From Pycnococcus provasolii (taxonomy: Eukaryota > Chlorophyta > Pseudoscourfieldiophyceae > Pseudoscourfieldiales > Pycnococcaceae), in contig OW568879.1 in the NCBI GenBank assembly GCA_938743325.2, forward strand, positions 1 through 64,000: DNA of 64,000 nucleotides, given 5' to 3'. A program made the translations under genes and the position numbers. Below, piece by piece: positions 1 through 8,692 of this stretch; position 1 is the first letter of the stretch; every line of letters begins with the position of its first letter. The notes beneath the pieces are model-generated. The model saw only the letters and a list, made by a program, of their open reading frames with translations. It searched no databases and was not told the DNA's origin.

Positions 1-45
1 AGGCACCACCCACCAGGCGAGGAGGAGGCACCTTACCAGCGCCCA

Positions 46-418
46 AACCCGAACCCGAACCCGAACCCCGAACCCGAACCCGAACCCGAACCCGAACCCA
101 AACCCGAACCCGAACCCGAACCCGAACCCGAACCCGAACCCGAACCCGAACCCGAACCCGAACCCTAACCCTAACCCTAACCCTAACCCTAACCCTAACC
201 CTAACCCTAACCCTAACCCTAACCCTAACCCTAACCCTAACCCTAACCCTAACCCTAACCCTAACCCTAACCCTAACCCTAACCCTAACCCTAACCCTAA
301 CCCTAACCCTAACCCTAACCCTAACCCTAACCCTAACCCTAACCCTAACCCTAACCCTAACCCTAACCCTAACCCTAATTGTAACCCTAATTGTAACCCT
401 AATTGTAACCCTAATTGC
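46..418. repeat. Telomeric repeat array with two classes of variant repeat
   Basis: About 36 uninterrupted CCCTAA units run from 163 to 378, which is the C-rich strand expected at a left chromosome end. Outside them (46-162) nearly every unit is CCCGAA. Inside them (373-418) the unit becomes the 12-mer CCCTAATTGTAA, about four copies. Bases 1-43 are not telomeric, so the array is either slightly internal or capped by other sequence. Variant units on the outer side of canonical ones are unusual, because degenerate repeats normally sit on the inner side. Confidence 0.95.
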
Positions 419-639
419 CAGGCTGGCAGTTTGACCCACATGTTGAAAAAAAAAAAATTGCCTCCGGTATGCGCCCGACCGTCGGCCAGTGTCGTGCAGA
501 ACGAAGCCAATAACAACAGCCATTTTTTTGGCAGTTGTTTCGACGACATGTTCAGAAGTGTGTTGCAAATTAGCGACGGAATGCCCCCGACCAAAACTCC
601 CGTCGGACGGAACGCCTAACCCGGAAGAATCTTGAGACA

Positions 640-985
640 CATATGCGGTTCGGACACGCCAGCCGCGAAATGTTGCGCACACTCCAGCGAAGCGGCGACA
701 TACGCGCTGATGAATACTTCGAAGAAGCATCTATGCCCAGCTGTTACGCATGTGACGCCGGTGCAATGCGACGTAAACCGAGTCCGGGCGCTAAAGTCAA
801 GGAAGGCTACTCACGCAGCTGGGAACCAGGGGAGCTCCTTGTTATGGATATGATCCCATTGGAGGCAACCGCACTTGGAGGAACCAACTCCATGCTTGTG
901 GCGGTGGATTCGAACTGCAGATACAAGGTGGGTTCCGTGGTGGAAACAACCACGTACGGAGTTTATTATGGGTGGGAGCACTAAA
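640..985 (+). mobile_element. Fossil Ty1/copia-type retrotransposon, integrase N-terminal part
   Basis: A short reading stretch has the look of a copia GAG-pre-integrase zinc region (spaced His and Cys residues) followed by the start of the integrase core (GELLVMDM, then an LVAVDSN stretch). No LTRs, reverse transcriptase or RNase H are recognisable nearby. It is a broken remnant lying between the telomeric array and the GC palindromes. Age cannot be estimated without a second copy. Confidence 0.6.
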
Positions 986-1135
986 CCCCGCTTTTTTTGC
1001 ACTCGACCCCGCTAAGTGGAGTGGGGTGTCCTTGGACCCCGCTGGAGCGGGTGAGCGGGGTTAGCGGGGACCCCGCTCACCTTTAGCGGGGTTAGCGGGG
1101 TCCCCGCTCACCTTTAGCGGGGTCCCCGCTGCAGT
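980..1135. repeat. Palindromic GC-rich repeats built on ACCCCGCT / AGCGGGGT
   Basis: The words ACCCCGCT and AGCGGGGT alternate many times, with a repeated spacer CACCTTTAGCGGGG. This would fold into nested hairpins. Related words (GACCCCGCTATTT and its complement) reappear at 3,040-3,400, so this looks like a subtelomeric repeat family. No coding function is evident. Confidence 0.75.
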
Positions 1136-1456
1136 AACCCTAACCCTAACCCTAACCCTAACCCTAACCCTAACCCTAACCCTAACCCGAAAAAAAAAAG
1201 TTGTTTTTACATCTCCACCTCCTCGAGCTCCTCCGCCAGATCCACATCCAGATCCACCTCGAGGCGACATGCATTTCGTCACGGTTTTCTGCGATCCTTG
1301 ATGCGCTGCGTTAACATCCGGATCCGGATGCGGATCCGGAAAGACCGCAGAACTTACGAGTTTAGCCCACGTTGCCTCGTCGATCAACCCATTGTCCCTC
1401 AAAGTCTTCAAAACTTCCAACTCTTTCTTTGTTGGTGTCGTAATGAAGGAAGGCAT
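1061..1456 (-). CDS. Hypothetical small ORF running into telomeric repeat
   Basis: The ORF has an ATG at 1456. Its first 40 residues look protein-like (KKELEVLKTLRDNGLIDEAT), reminiscent of a SHOCT-type C-terminal helix pair. A Gly/Ser-rich stretch follows, then an Arg-Val run that is simply the translated telomeric patch. The far end is therefore unlikely to be a real protein tail. It lies downstream of, and on the same strand as, the damaged acetyltransferase gene and could be a leftover exon. It may well not be a gene. Confidence 0.2.
   Translation of the reverse strand: MPSFITTPTKKELEVLKTLRDNGLIDEATWAKLVSSAVFPDPHPDPDVNAAHQGSQKTVTKCMSPRGGSGCGSGGGARGGGDVKTTFFFRVRVRVRVRVRVRVRVRVTAAGTPLKVSGDPANPAKGERGPR
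1136..1188. repeat. Interstitial telomeric repeat patch (CCCTAA)n
   Basis: About nine CCCTAA units sit directly against the GC palindromes, in the same orientation as the terminal array and about 720 bp inside it. A run of A follows. This may be a former chromosome end or a telomere insertion. Confidence 0.9.
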
Positions 1457-1602
1457 CGTTCTTCACCTGTGGCGTGATGTGGCGTATGGACGTTAATGAT
1501 TGTTCATGATTATTTTCGTTATACTCTCCCTCCCACACTCTCCCTCCCGCCCCCCTTATCACGCGAACGCGTAGAAATCTTGGCATCTTGTTCTTGCTGA
1601 GA

Positions 1603-2640
1603 CTACTCCTCATTCTCAGCATTCTCATTCTCAGCATTCTCAGCATTCAGCGGGCCGTCGCATGTCAACCATGTGTGCACTGCTGCGTTTAAACGTTGAG
1701 GATGCGCACTCCCGTGGCATGTGTATACCACGGAACGCGGCTCGTCATAACGTTCGACAACACTTTCGTCATGCTGAGGAGGAGATGCATTCAACATATC
1801 ACGAGCTCTGTCAAGTGAACGACGGCATGACGTGAGCTTCGCGTCGAGGTTCGCCATGTCGTACTTCATGCCGTACCCTTCGAGAGTGTGCTCTGTTTCG
1901 TCGTCAGGAGGATCGTCGTACATAAGCGTTGCAACAAGCATCACCTCATCCACCACTTCGCCGTTTCGGGCACGAAAATTCCTCGACAAATGCTCAAACC
2001 CGAAGGATTCAAAGAAACCAAGTGCGTTCTCATCAGCGAGCATGTACGCGGTTTTCACGCCACGGGCCTTGCAGGACCAGGACCAGCGCCACCGCCACCG
2101 CCACCGCCACCGCCACCGCCACCGCGAGGAGTAGAAGCACGAGGAGTAGAAGCAGCACGCGGCTCGATGTCGATGTCATGTACCTTGATCGGCTTCACCG
2201 GCGACGCCATCTCGTTGCGGAAGTTGCCTCCGCCGAACACGATGGGGATGATCGCGGAGTTCCCGCCGGCGCTCACGCGCAGAACGATTACCGCCGTCCA
2301 CTGCGGGAGCATGGTGCGCTCTTCGTCCGCGGACAGCTCGTCGAAGTCTCCATGGCGCCCACGGCCGTACGGATACACGAACGGGCTCGCTGTGAGCAGC
2401 CACCGCTCGACGGCGTCATGCCCTGCTCGCATCGTCTCCTCGAACTCTGCGTGCCTGCCTGCCTGAAACGGAACGTGGCCGAAGCACGTCTCCTGCCAGC
2501 CCCCGACGCGCAGGCTCCGAGTCACGCCTGACGCCGTCGTGACGGCCCAGTACGCAAACTTCCCCAACGCGACGACCGCGTCTTCGGCAGACGTGGCCGG
2601 TTGAGGCAGCAGCAGCAGCCAGCAGCCAGCGAAGGCGAGC
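1603..2640 (-). pseudogene. GCN5-like (GNAT) acetyltransferase, frame-broken and without a start codon
   Basis: Two overlapping frames on the minus strand make one gene-like unit. The upstream part (to 2055) has a TAVIVLRVSAGGNSAIIPIVFGG-like beta-sheet region, then a poly-Gly run from a (GCCACC)n tract at 2084-2124. The downstream part (from about 2060) carries a clear GNAT signature, YMLADENALGFFESFGFEHL, which matches the ADxYAIGYFKKQGF motif of GCN5. The frame changes just after the Gly tract, so the break may be a repeat-slippage indel, a small intron, or an assembly error in the tract. Reading back upstream there is no ATG. The open frame instead runs into the first unit of the 97-bp tandem array, so the original 5' end seems to be replaced. 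The far C-terminus (NAENAENENAENEE) is a CTCATT/CAGCATT microsatellite. Histone or protein acetylation would be the inferred ancestral role. Confidence 0.5.
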
Positions 2641-2969
2641 GAGTTCCCTTAAGGATGAAGGATGAAGCAGCTCCTCTTCTTCGGCAGACGTGGCCGGTTG
2701 AGGCAGCAGCAGCAGCCAGCAGCCAGCGAAGGCGAGCGAGTTCCCTTAAGGATGAAGGATGAAGCAGCTCCTCTTCTTCGGCAGACGTGGCCGGTTGAGG
2801 CAGCAGCAGCAGCCAGCAGCCAGCGAAGGCGAGCGAGTTCCCTTAAGGATGAAGGATGAAGCAGCTCCTCTTCTTCGGCAGACGTGGCCGGTTGAGGCAG
2901 CAGCAGCAGCCAGCAGCCAGCGAAGGCGAGCGAGTTCCCTTGAGAATGAGGAGTGAAGGCGAGCTCCGT
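2582..2969. repeat. 97-bp tandem repeat, four copies
   Basis: Units begin at 2582, 2679, 2776 and 2873 with CTTCGGCAGACGTGGCCGG, an exact 97-bp period, and copies are nearly identical. Only the end of the last unit diverges (TTGAGAATGAGGAG in place of TTAAGGATGAAGG). Each unit contains a (GCA)n stretch. Because 97 is not a multiple of three, the repeat cannot keep a single reading frame, which argues against a coding repeat. The array forms the upstream edge of the broken acetyltransferase. Confidence 0.95.
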
Positions 2970-2989
2970 TAAGACGAGGCCGGCCCCGG

Positions 2990-3950
2990 CCTACTCGGAC
3001 CGACGTGTCTGTGTTGACGCGTTTCACGTAGTAGGGAGGGGACCCCGCTATTTGTTACCCCGCTATTTGAGGTAACAAGAAGGGCTACCTTCCTAGGGAG
3101 AAGGGATAACAAGGATCTTAAGAGGAGGAGAGGCGGCGCCGACGGGGACTTACTTCGATTCGTGGTGAGGCAAGGCGGGAACTTGCTTGCCTTTCCTACC
3201 CCGTCAATAGCCCCCACCCCGCTATTTAAGGTAACAACGCATCGTGTCTCTATTCCCCAATAGATGGCCTATGGGTGGGGTCATTTCCCTTAAAGTGGTG
3301 ACCCTCGACTTGCCTGAAACTGTGGACCTGTTTTCCCGTTTTAGGAAAACGACCCCGCCAAGCCCAACGGGGTCGAATCCCCAAAATAGCGGGGTTTAGT
3401 GAATTATTCCTTTTATTATTGTTGTTAAGTGTTATCTCGTGTAACACTGACGACCTTAAGTTACCTTTAAGCATATAACACTCCGTGGTCCTCTCCCTCC
3501 ACGTATTGGCCGGTGGTTTCCAACAGAACCCTACAGCGCCATGGCTGCTCCCTATTCCGTTATGCCAACAACAGTAAGGACTTTGCCGACGAGGAAATAT
3601 CTCGTTGAAATTAATACATGATCTATAGTGATATAGTCATTACGTTTGTGTTTGTGTACAGAGTACAATCCGTAAAAGTATTTGATTATTAGATCATTGC
3701 AAGCCTTAACCCCAACTTTAATTCTCATTTCTCAAAGATAGCTCTTTTCTTACAAACCAATTGATTGTGCGCAGTATTCGTTCGCCACCGCCGCGGCGCC
3801 GCCGAGCTTGCCTCCACCGCCTCCTCCGATTTCGCCTTATTAACTAGTGAATGCACGATGATTCATTGCGTGAATGGAAGGAAATCCGTTCGATGAAAAA
3901 AATTGAATTCAAAATAATACAGTAAACTCGCGAAATTACAGGTTGTTCTC
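2990..3950. other. Subtelomeric spacer without a recognisable gene
   Basis: No convincing coding sequence was found. From 3040 to 3400 it holds at least four copies of the word CCCCGCTATTT or its complement (3045, 3059, 3215, 3390), two of them followed by AGGTAACAA. From 3480 to 3940 the sequence is AT-richer and featureless apart from a short GCC-rich patch near 3785. Confidence 0.6.
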
Positions 3951-4841
3951 TTATGACGTGTCTTCCCCACTTCCACCTTTACTCTTCGGTATGCCTGGTG
4001 CCATCACATACCCTTGGAGTCTTGCAAAGAGCCAGCGCGGAAGTACTCCACGGAACGATGTAAGTGCACCCGTGATGCTGCTCGTGAATTGCACGGGACT
4101 TGGCCAGAGCCTCGGCAGATCGCCCGCACGATCGAGAGCATGTGCCGCAGCTCGCGCGACATCCTCGGAACGTTCGTACGGATATGGCACGAGAATTCGA
4201 CCGCCGAAGAGTCCTAGTCCAAGCTTCGTGACGTTCATGCCCGCCGTTGCGTCAAAGTTACCGCCGCTGGCAACGCCACCTGGCGTGACGACAGCGATTC
4301 CAACCCCTCTGTGCCCCACCTCCGCGTCGAGCGCCTCCGCGAACGACAGAACCGCAGCCTTGGTCGCCGCGTATGCCGCAAACAGTGGCACGGGAGCGTA
4401 TGCCGTCTGAGAAGCCACAAACAGGATTTTTCCGCGACGACGTTCGAGCATGGTGGGAAGGACGCTCCTGCAGAGAACGAACGTCGAGCTCAAGTTGATC
4501 GCCGTCATCGTCTCGTACTCTTCTGCAGGCCACGACGCAAACTCCCCCGCCTTGGCGATGCCCGCACACAGTGCTAACGCCGTGATGTCAAGTCCTTTCT
4601 TCGTGCAGTCTTCGTACAGCGTCTTTGCACCACCCGGCTTGCCCAGGTCGCCCACCACCACCTCGCACTCGACATCAGGGCACTCCTTCTTCACTTCCGC
4701 CGCCAACGTAGAAAGCAATTGTTTCCTTCGCGCCGTCAGCACGAGCGTCTTTGGTTTTCTTCGTGCAATTTCAAGCGCGAGCTGGCTTCCTATCCCCGAC
4801 GACGCTCCTGTGAGTAGCACCGTGTGTCCGTGAAGAGGCAT
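3951..4841 (-). CDS. Short-chain dehydrogenase/reductase, 3-ketodihydrosphingosine-reductase-like
   Basis: The protein is a 296-residue NAD(P)-dependent oxidoreductase of the classical SDR family. The cofactor motif TGASSGIG is at residues 11-18, LCAG (the NNAG position) at 91-94 and Asn116 in the active-site helix. Ser144 and the Y157-A-A-T-K161 pair complete the catalytic tetrad. The long C-terminal part with an aromatic/hydrophobic tail (RWLFARLQGYVMAPG) is typical of membrane-associated SDRs, such as 3-ketodihydrosphingosine reductases and 11-beta-HSD-like enzymes, so a lipid substrate is plausible but inferred. The start is the ATG at 4841. The gene is divergent from the secreted-protein gene at 5227, and the 385-bp shared promoter contains a long CT-rich tract. 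Confidence 0.85.
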   Translation of the reverse strand: MPLHGHTVLLTGASSGIGSQLALEIARRKPKTLVLTARRKQLLSTLAAEVKKECPDVECEVVVGDLGKPGGAKTLYEDCTKKGLDITALALCAGIAKAGEFASWPAEEYETMTAINLSSTFVLCRSVLPTMLERRRGKILFVASQTAYAPVPLFAAYAATKAAVLSFAEALDAEVGHRGVGIAVVTPGGVASGGNFDATAGMNVTKLGLGLFGGRILVPYPYERSEDVARAAAHALDRAGDLPRLWPSPVQFTSSITGALTSFRGVLPRWLFARLQGYVMAPGIPKSKGGSGEDTS

Positions 4842-4999
4842 GGCGTGTTGTTTGCCCAGTGCAAAGGTGCAAATTGCAAACGTTGCGACGGATGACGGAT
4901 CGGGCGTGCCTCTCTGCCACGTTGGACCAAATCAAAAGCGACGTAGTGGAAATTGATGGGGGGATCCACCTCAGGTCGCATGTTGTCCTACACTCCCAG

Positions 5000-5200
5000 T
5001 TTGTTTTTCTTCCCTCTCTCTCATCTCTCTCCTCTCTCTCTCTAATCCCAGCCTCTGCCATCTGTCCACTGTGTCCAGGTGCCCTATGCATTCCAAGGGG
5101 TGGAGTCCCCTTCTGCCCTTCCTCCCTCCACCCCTTCTCCCTTCTCCCTTCTCCCTCCTCCCTCCTTTTTTTTCCCTCTCTCCGAAAACAAACCGTATGT
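5000..5200 (+). promoter_or_regulatory. Pyrimidine-rich (CT)n tract, Y-patch-like, in a divergent promoter
   Basis: Long CT and CCTTCTCC runs at 5005-5045 and 5110-5175 sit just upstream of the ATG at 5227. Similar CT tracts precede the PRIM1 gene (33,650-33,730) and the kinesin gene (52,370-52,405), both with the pyrimidines on the sense strand. This resembles the plant core-promoter Y patch. The role is inferred from position only. Confidence 0.4.
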
Positions 5201-5226
5201 ACCACACCCAGGTGGCACGTAATACC

Positions 5227-7008
5227 ATGGCCAACCTGCTGCCAAGGAGGTCGCGCCTCAGCCTCATGGCCAACACGCTCGCTGCTCTGCTCCTGGTGGC
5301 ACTGCTCGCAACCACCTCGCACTCCGTCGCACGTGCACAGGATGCCGACGCGGCGATGTCCATGCCGCCGCCCCAGACGGAGCAGCAGAAGCAACCTGCC
5401 GCCGCTGCTCCTGAGAGTTCGGCAGCCACGACGGCCACCACCACCGCAACAACAACGACGGCGACCACGACGACGACAGCTCCCAAGCCTAGGACAATCG
5501 CGTCGAAAAACACCGTGCCGCCGGACACGCAGGAAGCTGCGCGACGGGCGCGTCGCCTGCAAAGCGCCGAGGAGCGTTCTAACCTCGCGCAGGACTTTGA
5601 CGTTGAGGCGGAAGCTTCCGAGGCGTCGCGCAAGCTGCTCGCGTTCGCGCCGGAGGGTGACATGACGGGTGGTGGCGATGGGCCTGGTGTCGTGTACGTC
5701 AAGGCTGGATCCATCTACCGTGCGAACATCATGACCACAGACGGGCCGCGCTTTACGGAAGGCCCAGAAGTGATTTATACCACACCACGCACCTTCACGC
5801 TTAAGTTAGCCATGGACGTTCCGGGAATTGCGTACGCCGTCGTCGTCAAAGACGGCGACGCGGCACCTTCGTGCTCGCAAGTTGCGAAGCGAGAGTCTGC
5901 GGACGGCTCAAAAGCACACGCTAGTGGATTTGCCATGGTGCCCAAGGCGAACACCGCAGTCACGTTTGAGGTGGGAAGTCTACACGTCGACGAAATATCC
6001 ACCGCAGGAAATCTCAAGCCGTGGGACATCTACGTCTGTGGACAGGACAGCTCCACGACAGGTCTTAACGAAGACCCGAATGTCGTCTTAACAAGTGAGT
6101 CGAGCGGAGACACGCTCGTTCACATTGACATATACTCGCCGTATCCGTGGGGAATGGCCAACGCCGAAGGCTATCCCGAAAACTGGCCGATGGGTATCCT
6201 CGGCGAGAAGCAGCTGACGGGTGGTGGACAGACGGGCGACATTGCGAACCTTCTGTACTCAAAGAAGCAGACGGTGCACCTTGCGGAGTACGAGCAAGGC
6301 CATCCCGAGAAAGGCATTCTCGACATGGAGGGCAAACCGATCGAGGCGCCGATATTCAAGCACCCAACCGTGGATGAAGGGCGGCGCAAGCTGCTTGAGG
6401 CGCGGTACCGTGTTGGGCACGTGCTCGTTGCGTGGGACGTTCAAGTGGTGTTCAGCCACCCTGTCCAGAACTTTGACTACAACAGCCTGATTGTGAATGG
6501 ATGCTTCGTCAGCGACTTTACTGCCATCGACGGCTCGACATTCAACTTCACGCTCACCGCGTGCGACAGCTGCGGAAAGGCGCAGACACGTGAGCAGGAG
6601 GCTTCCCTGAAGTACAAGCAGTACAAGGGCCTCGAGAGTGCCTACCAGTGCACGCGCAACAAGTGCACCGTTCGCGTTCCAACGAACGCGTACGTCGTCG
6701 CGCCGCCGAACGATAGTTGCGACATTACGGAGAATGTGAATGGCGGAGGCACGAGCCTGGCGTCGTGCAAGGAATGCACGTCGCCAACGCAGTGCACGTG
6801 CACACCAGGAACGAAGAAGGAGTGCACGAATATACTGCCTAACAAGCAGTCGGAGGTTCTCGAGATGGAGTACGACGAATTTGTGGCGCCTTGTATGAAG
6901 GAGTACTCGAGCAGGCACACTTCCGCGACGAGTGTCGTCGAACTTGTCGAGCACGCAGAGGAGTTTACCAAGACGATGTACAGGCACTTCGAGTACCGAA
7001 AACGCTAA
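5227..7008 (+). CDS. Secreted protein with FN3-like and bacterial-Ig-like domains and a Cys-rich region
   Basis: The protein is 593 residues from the ATG at 5227, which has an ideal ACCATGG context. An in-frame ATG-free extension upstream lies in the CT tract and is unlikely to be translated. It begins with a basic stretch and a hydrophobic signal segment (ANTLAALLLVALLATT) ending near AQ. A low-complexity Ala/Thr-rich linker follows. Residues about 155-278 resemble the FN3-like repeat of algal surface proteins (a FTLKLAMDVPGIAYAVVVKDG strand pattern). Residues about 401-444 (VVFSHPVQNFDYNSLIVNG) fit a bacterial Ig-like domain. Residues 445-558 are rich in paired cysteines (CDSCGK, CKECTS, CTCTPG). 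No transmembrane tail is seen. A cell-surface or extracellular-matrix adhesion role is inferred; the exact family is not recognised. Confidence 0.75.
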   Translation: MANLLPRRSRLSLMANTLAALLLVALLATTSHSVARAQDADAAMSMPPPQTEQQKQPAAAAPESSAATTATTTATTTTATTTTTAPKPRTIASKNTVPPDTQEAARRARRLQSAEERSNLAQDFDVEAEASEASRKLLAFAPEGDMTGGGDGPGVVYVKAGSIYRANIMTTDGPRFTEGPEVIYTTPRTFTLKLAMDVPGIAYAVVVKDGDAAPSCSQVAKRESADGSKAHASGFAMVPKANTAVTFEVGSLHVDEISTAGNLKPWDIYVCGQDSSTTGLNEDPNVVLTSESSGDTLVHIDIYSPYPWGMANAEGYPENWPMGILGEKQLTGGGQTGDIANLLYSKKQTVHLAEYEQGHPEKGILDMEGKPIEAPIFKHPTVDEGRRKLLEARYRVGHVLVAWDVQVVFSHPVQNFDYNSLIVNGCFVSDFTAIDGSTFNFTLTACDSCGKAQTREQEASLKYKQYKGLESAYQCTRNKCTVRVPTNAYVVAPPNDSCDITENVNGGGTSLASCKECTSPTQCTCTPGTKKECTNILPNKQSEVLEMEYDEFVAPCMKEYSSRHTSATSVVELVEHAEEFTKTMYRHFEYRKR

Positions 7009-7291
7009 ACCCAAAGAAAAAACGGTGGAAACGGGGATGAGAAGGAAAAACAAAACATCGAAAAGAGTGGCAGCCGTGCTCGGACGAAACACGCCGACGA
7101 CGATACATGACAACAACCAGTGGGAAGAAAACATAAAAAGCGTTCTTTGTTATATGACGATGATGATGACGGAACTAGGAAAAAGTTCGATATTTAAAAG
7201 TTATGAAATAAGCCAGGAACACACACACACACGCACACACTCACTCTCTCACTTCGCACACGCAAACACGCACACTGCCTGGTCGTCACGC
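7009..7291. other. Tail-to-tail spacer with CA-repeat
   Basis: This gap between two convergent genes holds a CA/CACG microsatellite at about 7,220-7,270 and short A-rich runs. No gene is seen. Confidence 0.7.
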
Positions 7292-7831
7292 TTACTTCTT
7301 AGAAACCTTCGCCGCCACTTTCTTAGCCTTCTCGAGAGCCTCGTACTCGCGCACGCATCCCATCACGTTCTTCGCCTCCTTCTTACACTGTCCGTATTTT
7401 CCAAAGAATCCCTTTGGAATGGGCTTCTCAACCTCCTTGGACTTCAGCTTCTCGCTCGCCTGGTATGCTCCATACGCCGCACCACCCAACGCCGCCAGCT
7501 TCACCACGTTTGTCAGAAACTTGACAAAGCCGCCCCTCTTTCTTTTTAGTGTCTCCACCTTTTTGCGACCCTGGTGGCCGCGGAAGCTCGCCTGGATCTT
7601 CGTTGCGCTCTTTGTTAGCTTGTCCTGCACCTGGCGCAACTCGTTGCGCGTTTCCGCCAGCGTCGAGGTGTCGCTCACGTTGCTGAGCATTTGATTTTTC
7701 GGCGAAATCTTCACCTTATCTGGCGTGGTTCCGATAGCCGCCGCGATGGATCTCTTGAGGTCGCTGACTGTATCACCCTCGTTCAAGAACACGCGAACCT
7801 CCTTCCCCTTTCTGTTGATTATGATCTCCAT
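7292..7831 (-). CDS. Ubiquitin-like / IQ-motif protein with a CX9C tail
   Basis: The protein is 179 residues from the ATG at 7831. The longer in-frame extension to 8134 has no homology and poor composition. Residues 1-50 form a ubiquitin-like fold (MEIIINRKGKEVRVFLNEGD, then TVSDLKRSIAAAIG and PDKVKIS). An IQ calmodulin-binding motif (ATKIQASFRGHQGRKK) follows, then a hydrophobic segment (FVKFLTNVVKLAALGGAAYGA) that could cross a membrane. The C-terminus has one CX9C pair (CKKEAKNVMGC) in a Lys-rich tail. The combination was not recognised as a known family. A Ca2+/calmodulin-responsive membrane or mitochondrial adaptor is a guess from the parts. It ends 3' to 3' with the secreted-protein gene. 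Confidence 0.7.
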   Translation of the reverse strand: MEIIINRKGKEVRVFLNEGDTVSDLKRSIAAAIGTTPDKVKISPKNQMLSNVSDTSTLAETRNELRQVQDKLTKSATKIQASFRGHQGRKKVETLKRKRGGFVKFLTNVVKLAALGGAAYGAYQASEKLKSKEVEKPIPKGFFGKYGQCKKEAKNVMGCVREYEALEKAKKVAAKVSKK

Positions 7832-8692
7832 CTTCTGGCCGGTGCTGGCCTGAGGCGTTTTGGGTGTCTTCGGCTGATATATTTTAAATTGTTGCGGTAA
7901 GGATGCCGGTGATACGTCGTATGCGTTGTTTTGAAGGAGTGTGTGGAGTTTGGTTGTTTCGTGAGTGGTTCTTCGTTTCGTTGTTGGTGTGACAGGCAGC
8001 CACACGCGTGCTACATCTAGCGTGCGCACGGCTGGCGGCGACGTACCGCCATGGTTGCAGCGTTCGTTGCTTGGTGTGTTGCGTGTTTCGTGAGGAAAGT
8101 TCTTGGCAAGGGCAGGGTAAGCTGTAAGCTGCACGGACGGCCCCGCCCCGGCCCACCCACCTCCCCGAGTCCCCGGCCCCTAGAACTCAGAGTCGACATC
8201 CCTTGAAGTCATCTCGGAGCAGACTGGCAGATCTCGAAGTGCATAAACCGCCTCGGCTACGCGGGAGAGCGCCCCTCGAGCACCCCCTCGAGTACCCCTC
8301 GAGCAAAACCTGTGGGCACGAGACGCACGTGCAGACAACAGTGTATCCCCCATCCTTTACCACTGACTAAACCGTAAACTGGCGTGAAGTGCAGTGCACG
8401 TGCGCGAACAAGCCACCCGCCTTCCCCATTCCCCAATGTGGCGTCATGCTTCCTAGTGCTCACATGCAGTAGTACGGTACGGCCTCCTTCCTTCCCCGGG
8501 GGGGGGGGCTCCTCCTTGCCCGTCGTTGCCTAGGACTTTGTAGGTGGGGAGTGATGGGTCGACACTCGACCCATCTCCCGACCGACTCGACCGACCACCG
8601 AAATTTCACACAAAAAGTCAACATTGCACTTTTTCAGTCACTGTTTTTTTTACCAGCACCTCACCACCATTAGCTAGCCACCGCGCGAAACA
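7832..8692. other. Divergent intergenic region
   Basis: The region lies between the Ubl/IQ gene and TPPP and has no supported gene. At about 8,265-8,305 the word CCCCTCGAG is repeated four times (CCCCTCGAGCACCCCCTCGAGTACCCCTCGAG). A G9 run lies at about 8,500. Confidence 0.6.

Noticed and set aside
1929-2531. Overlapping plus-strand ORFs rich in Arg/Thr
   Set aside because: They are antisense shadows of the acetyltransferase region and of the GCC repeat.
2582-2969. Regular repeats resembling a CRISPR array
   Set aside because: The 97-bp units are contiguous with no unique spacers, and the context is eukaryotic, so it is a minisatellite.
3360-3385. GGGGTCGAATCCCC, like a tRNA T-arm
   Set aside because: No acceptor stem, D-arm or anticodon arm could be fitted around it. 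It belongs to the ACCCCGCT palindrome family.
3541-3621. Small ORF after GCGCCATGGCTGCTCCC
   Set aside because: It is only 26 codons, with no motif and no splice signal leading to another exon that I could support.
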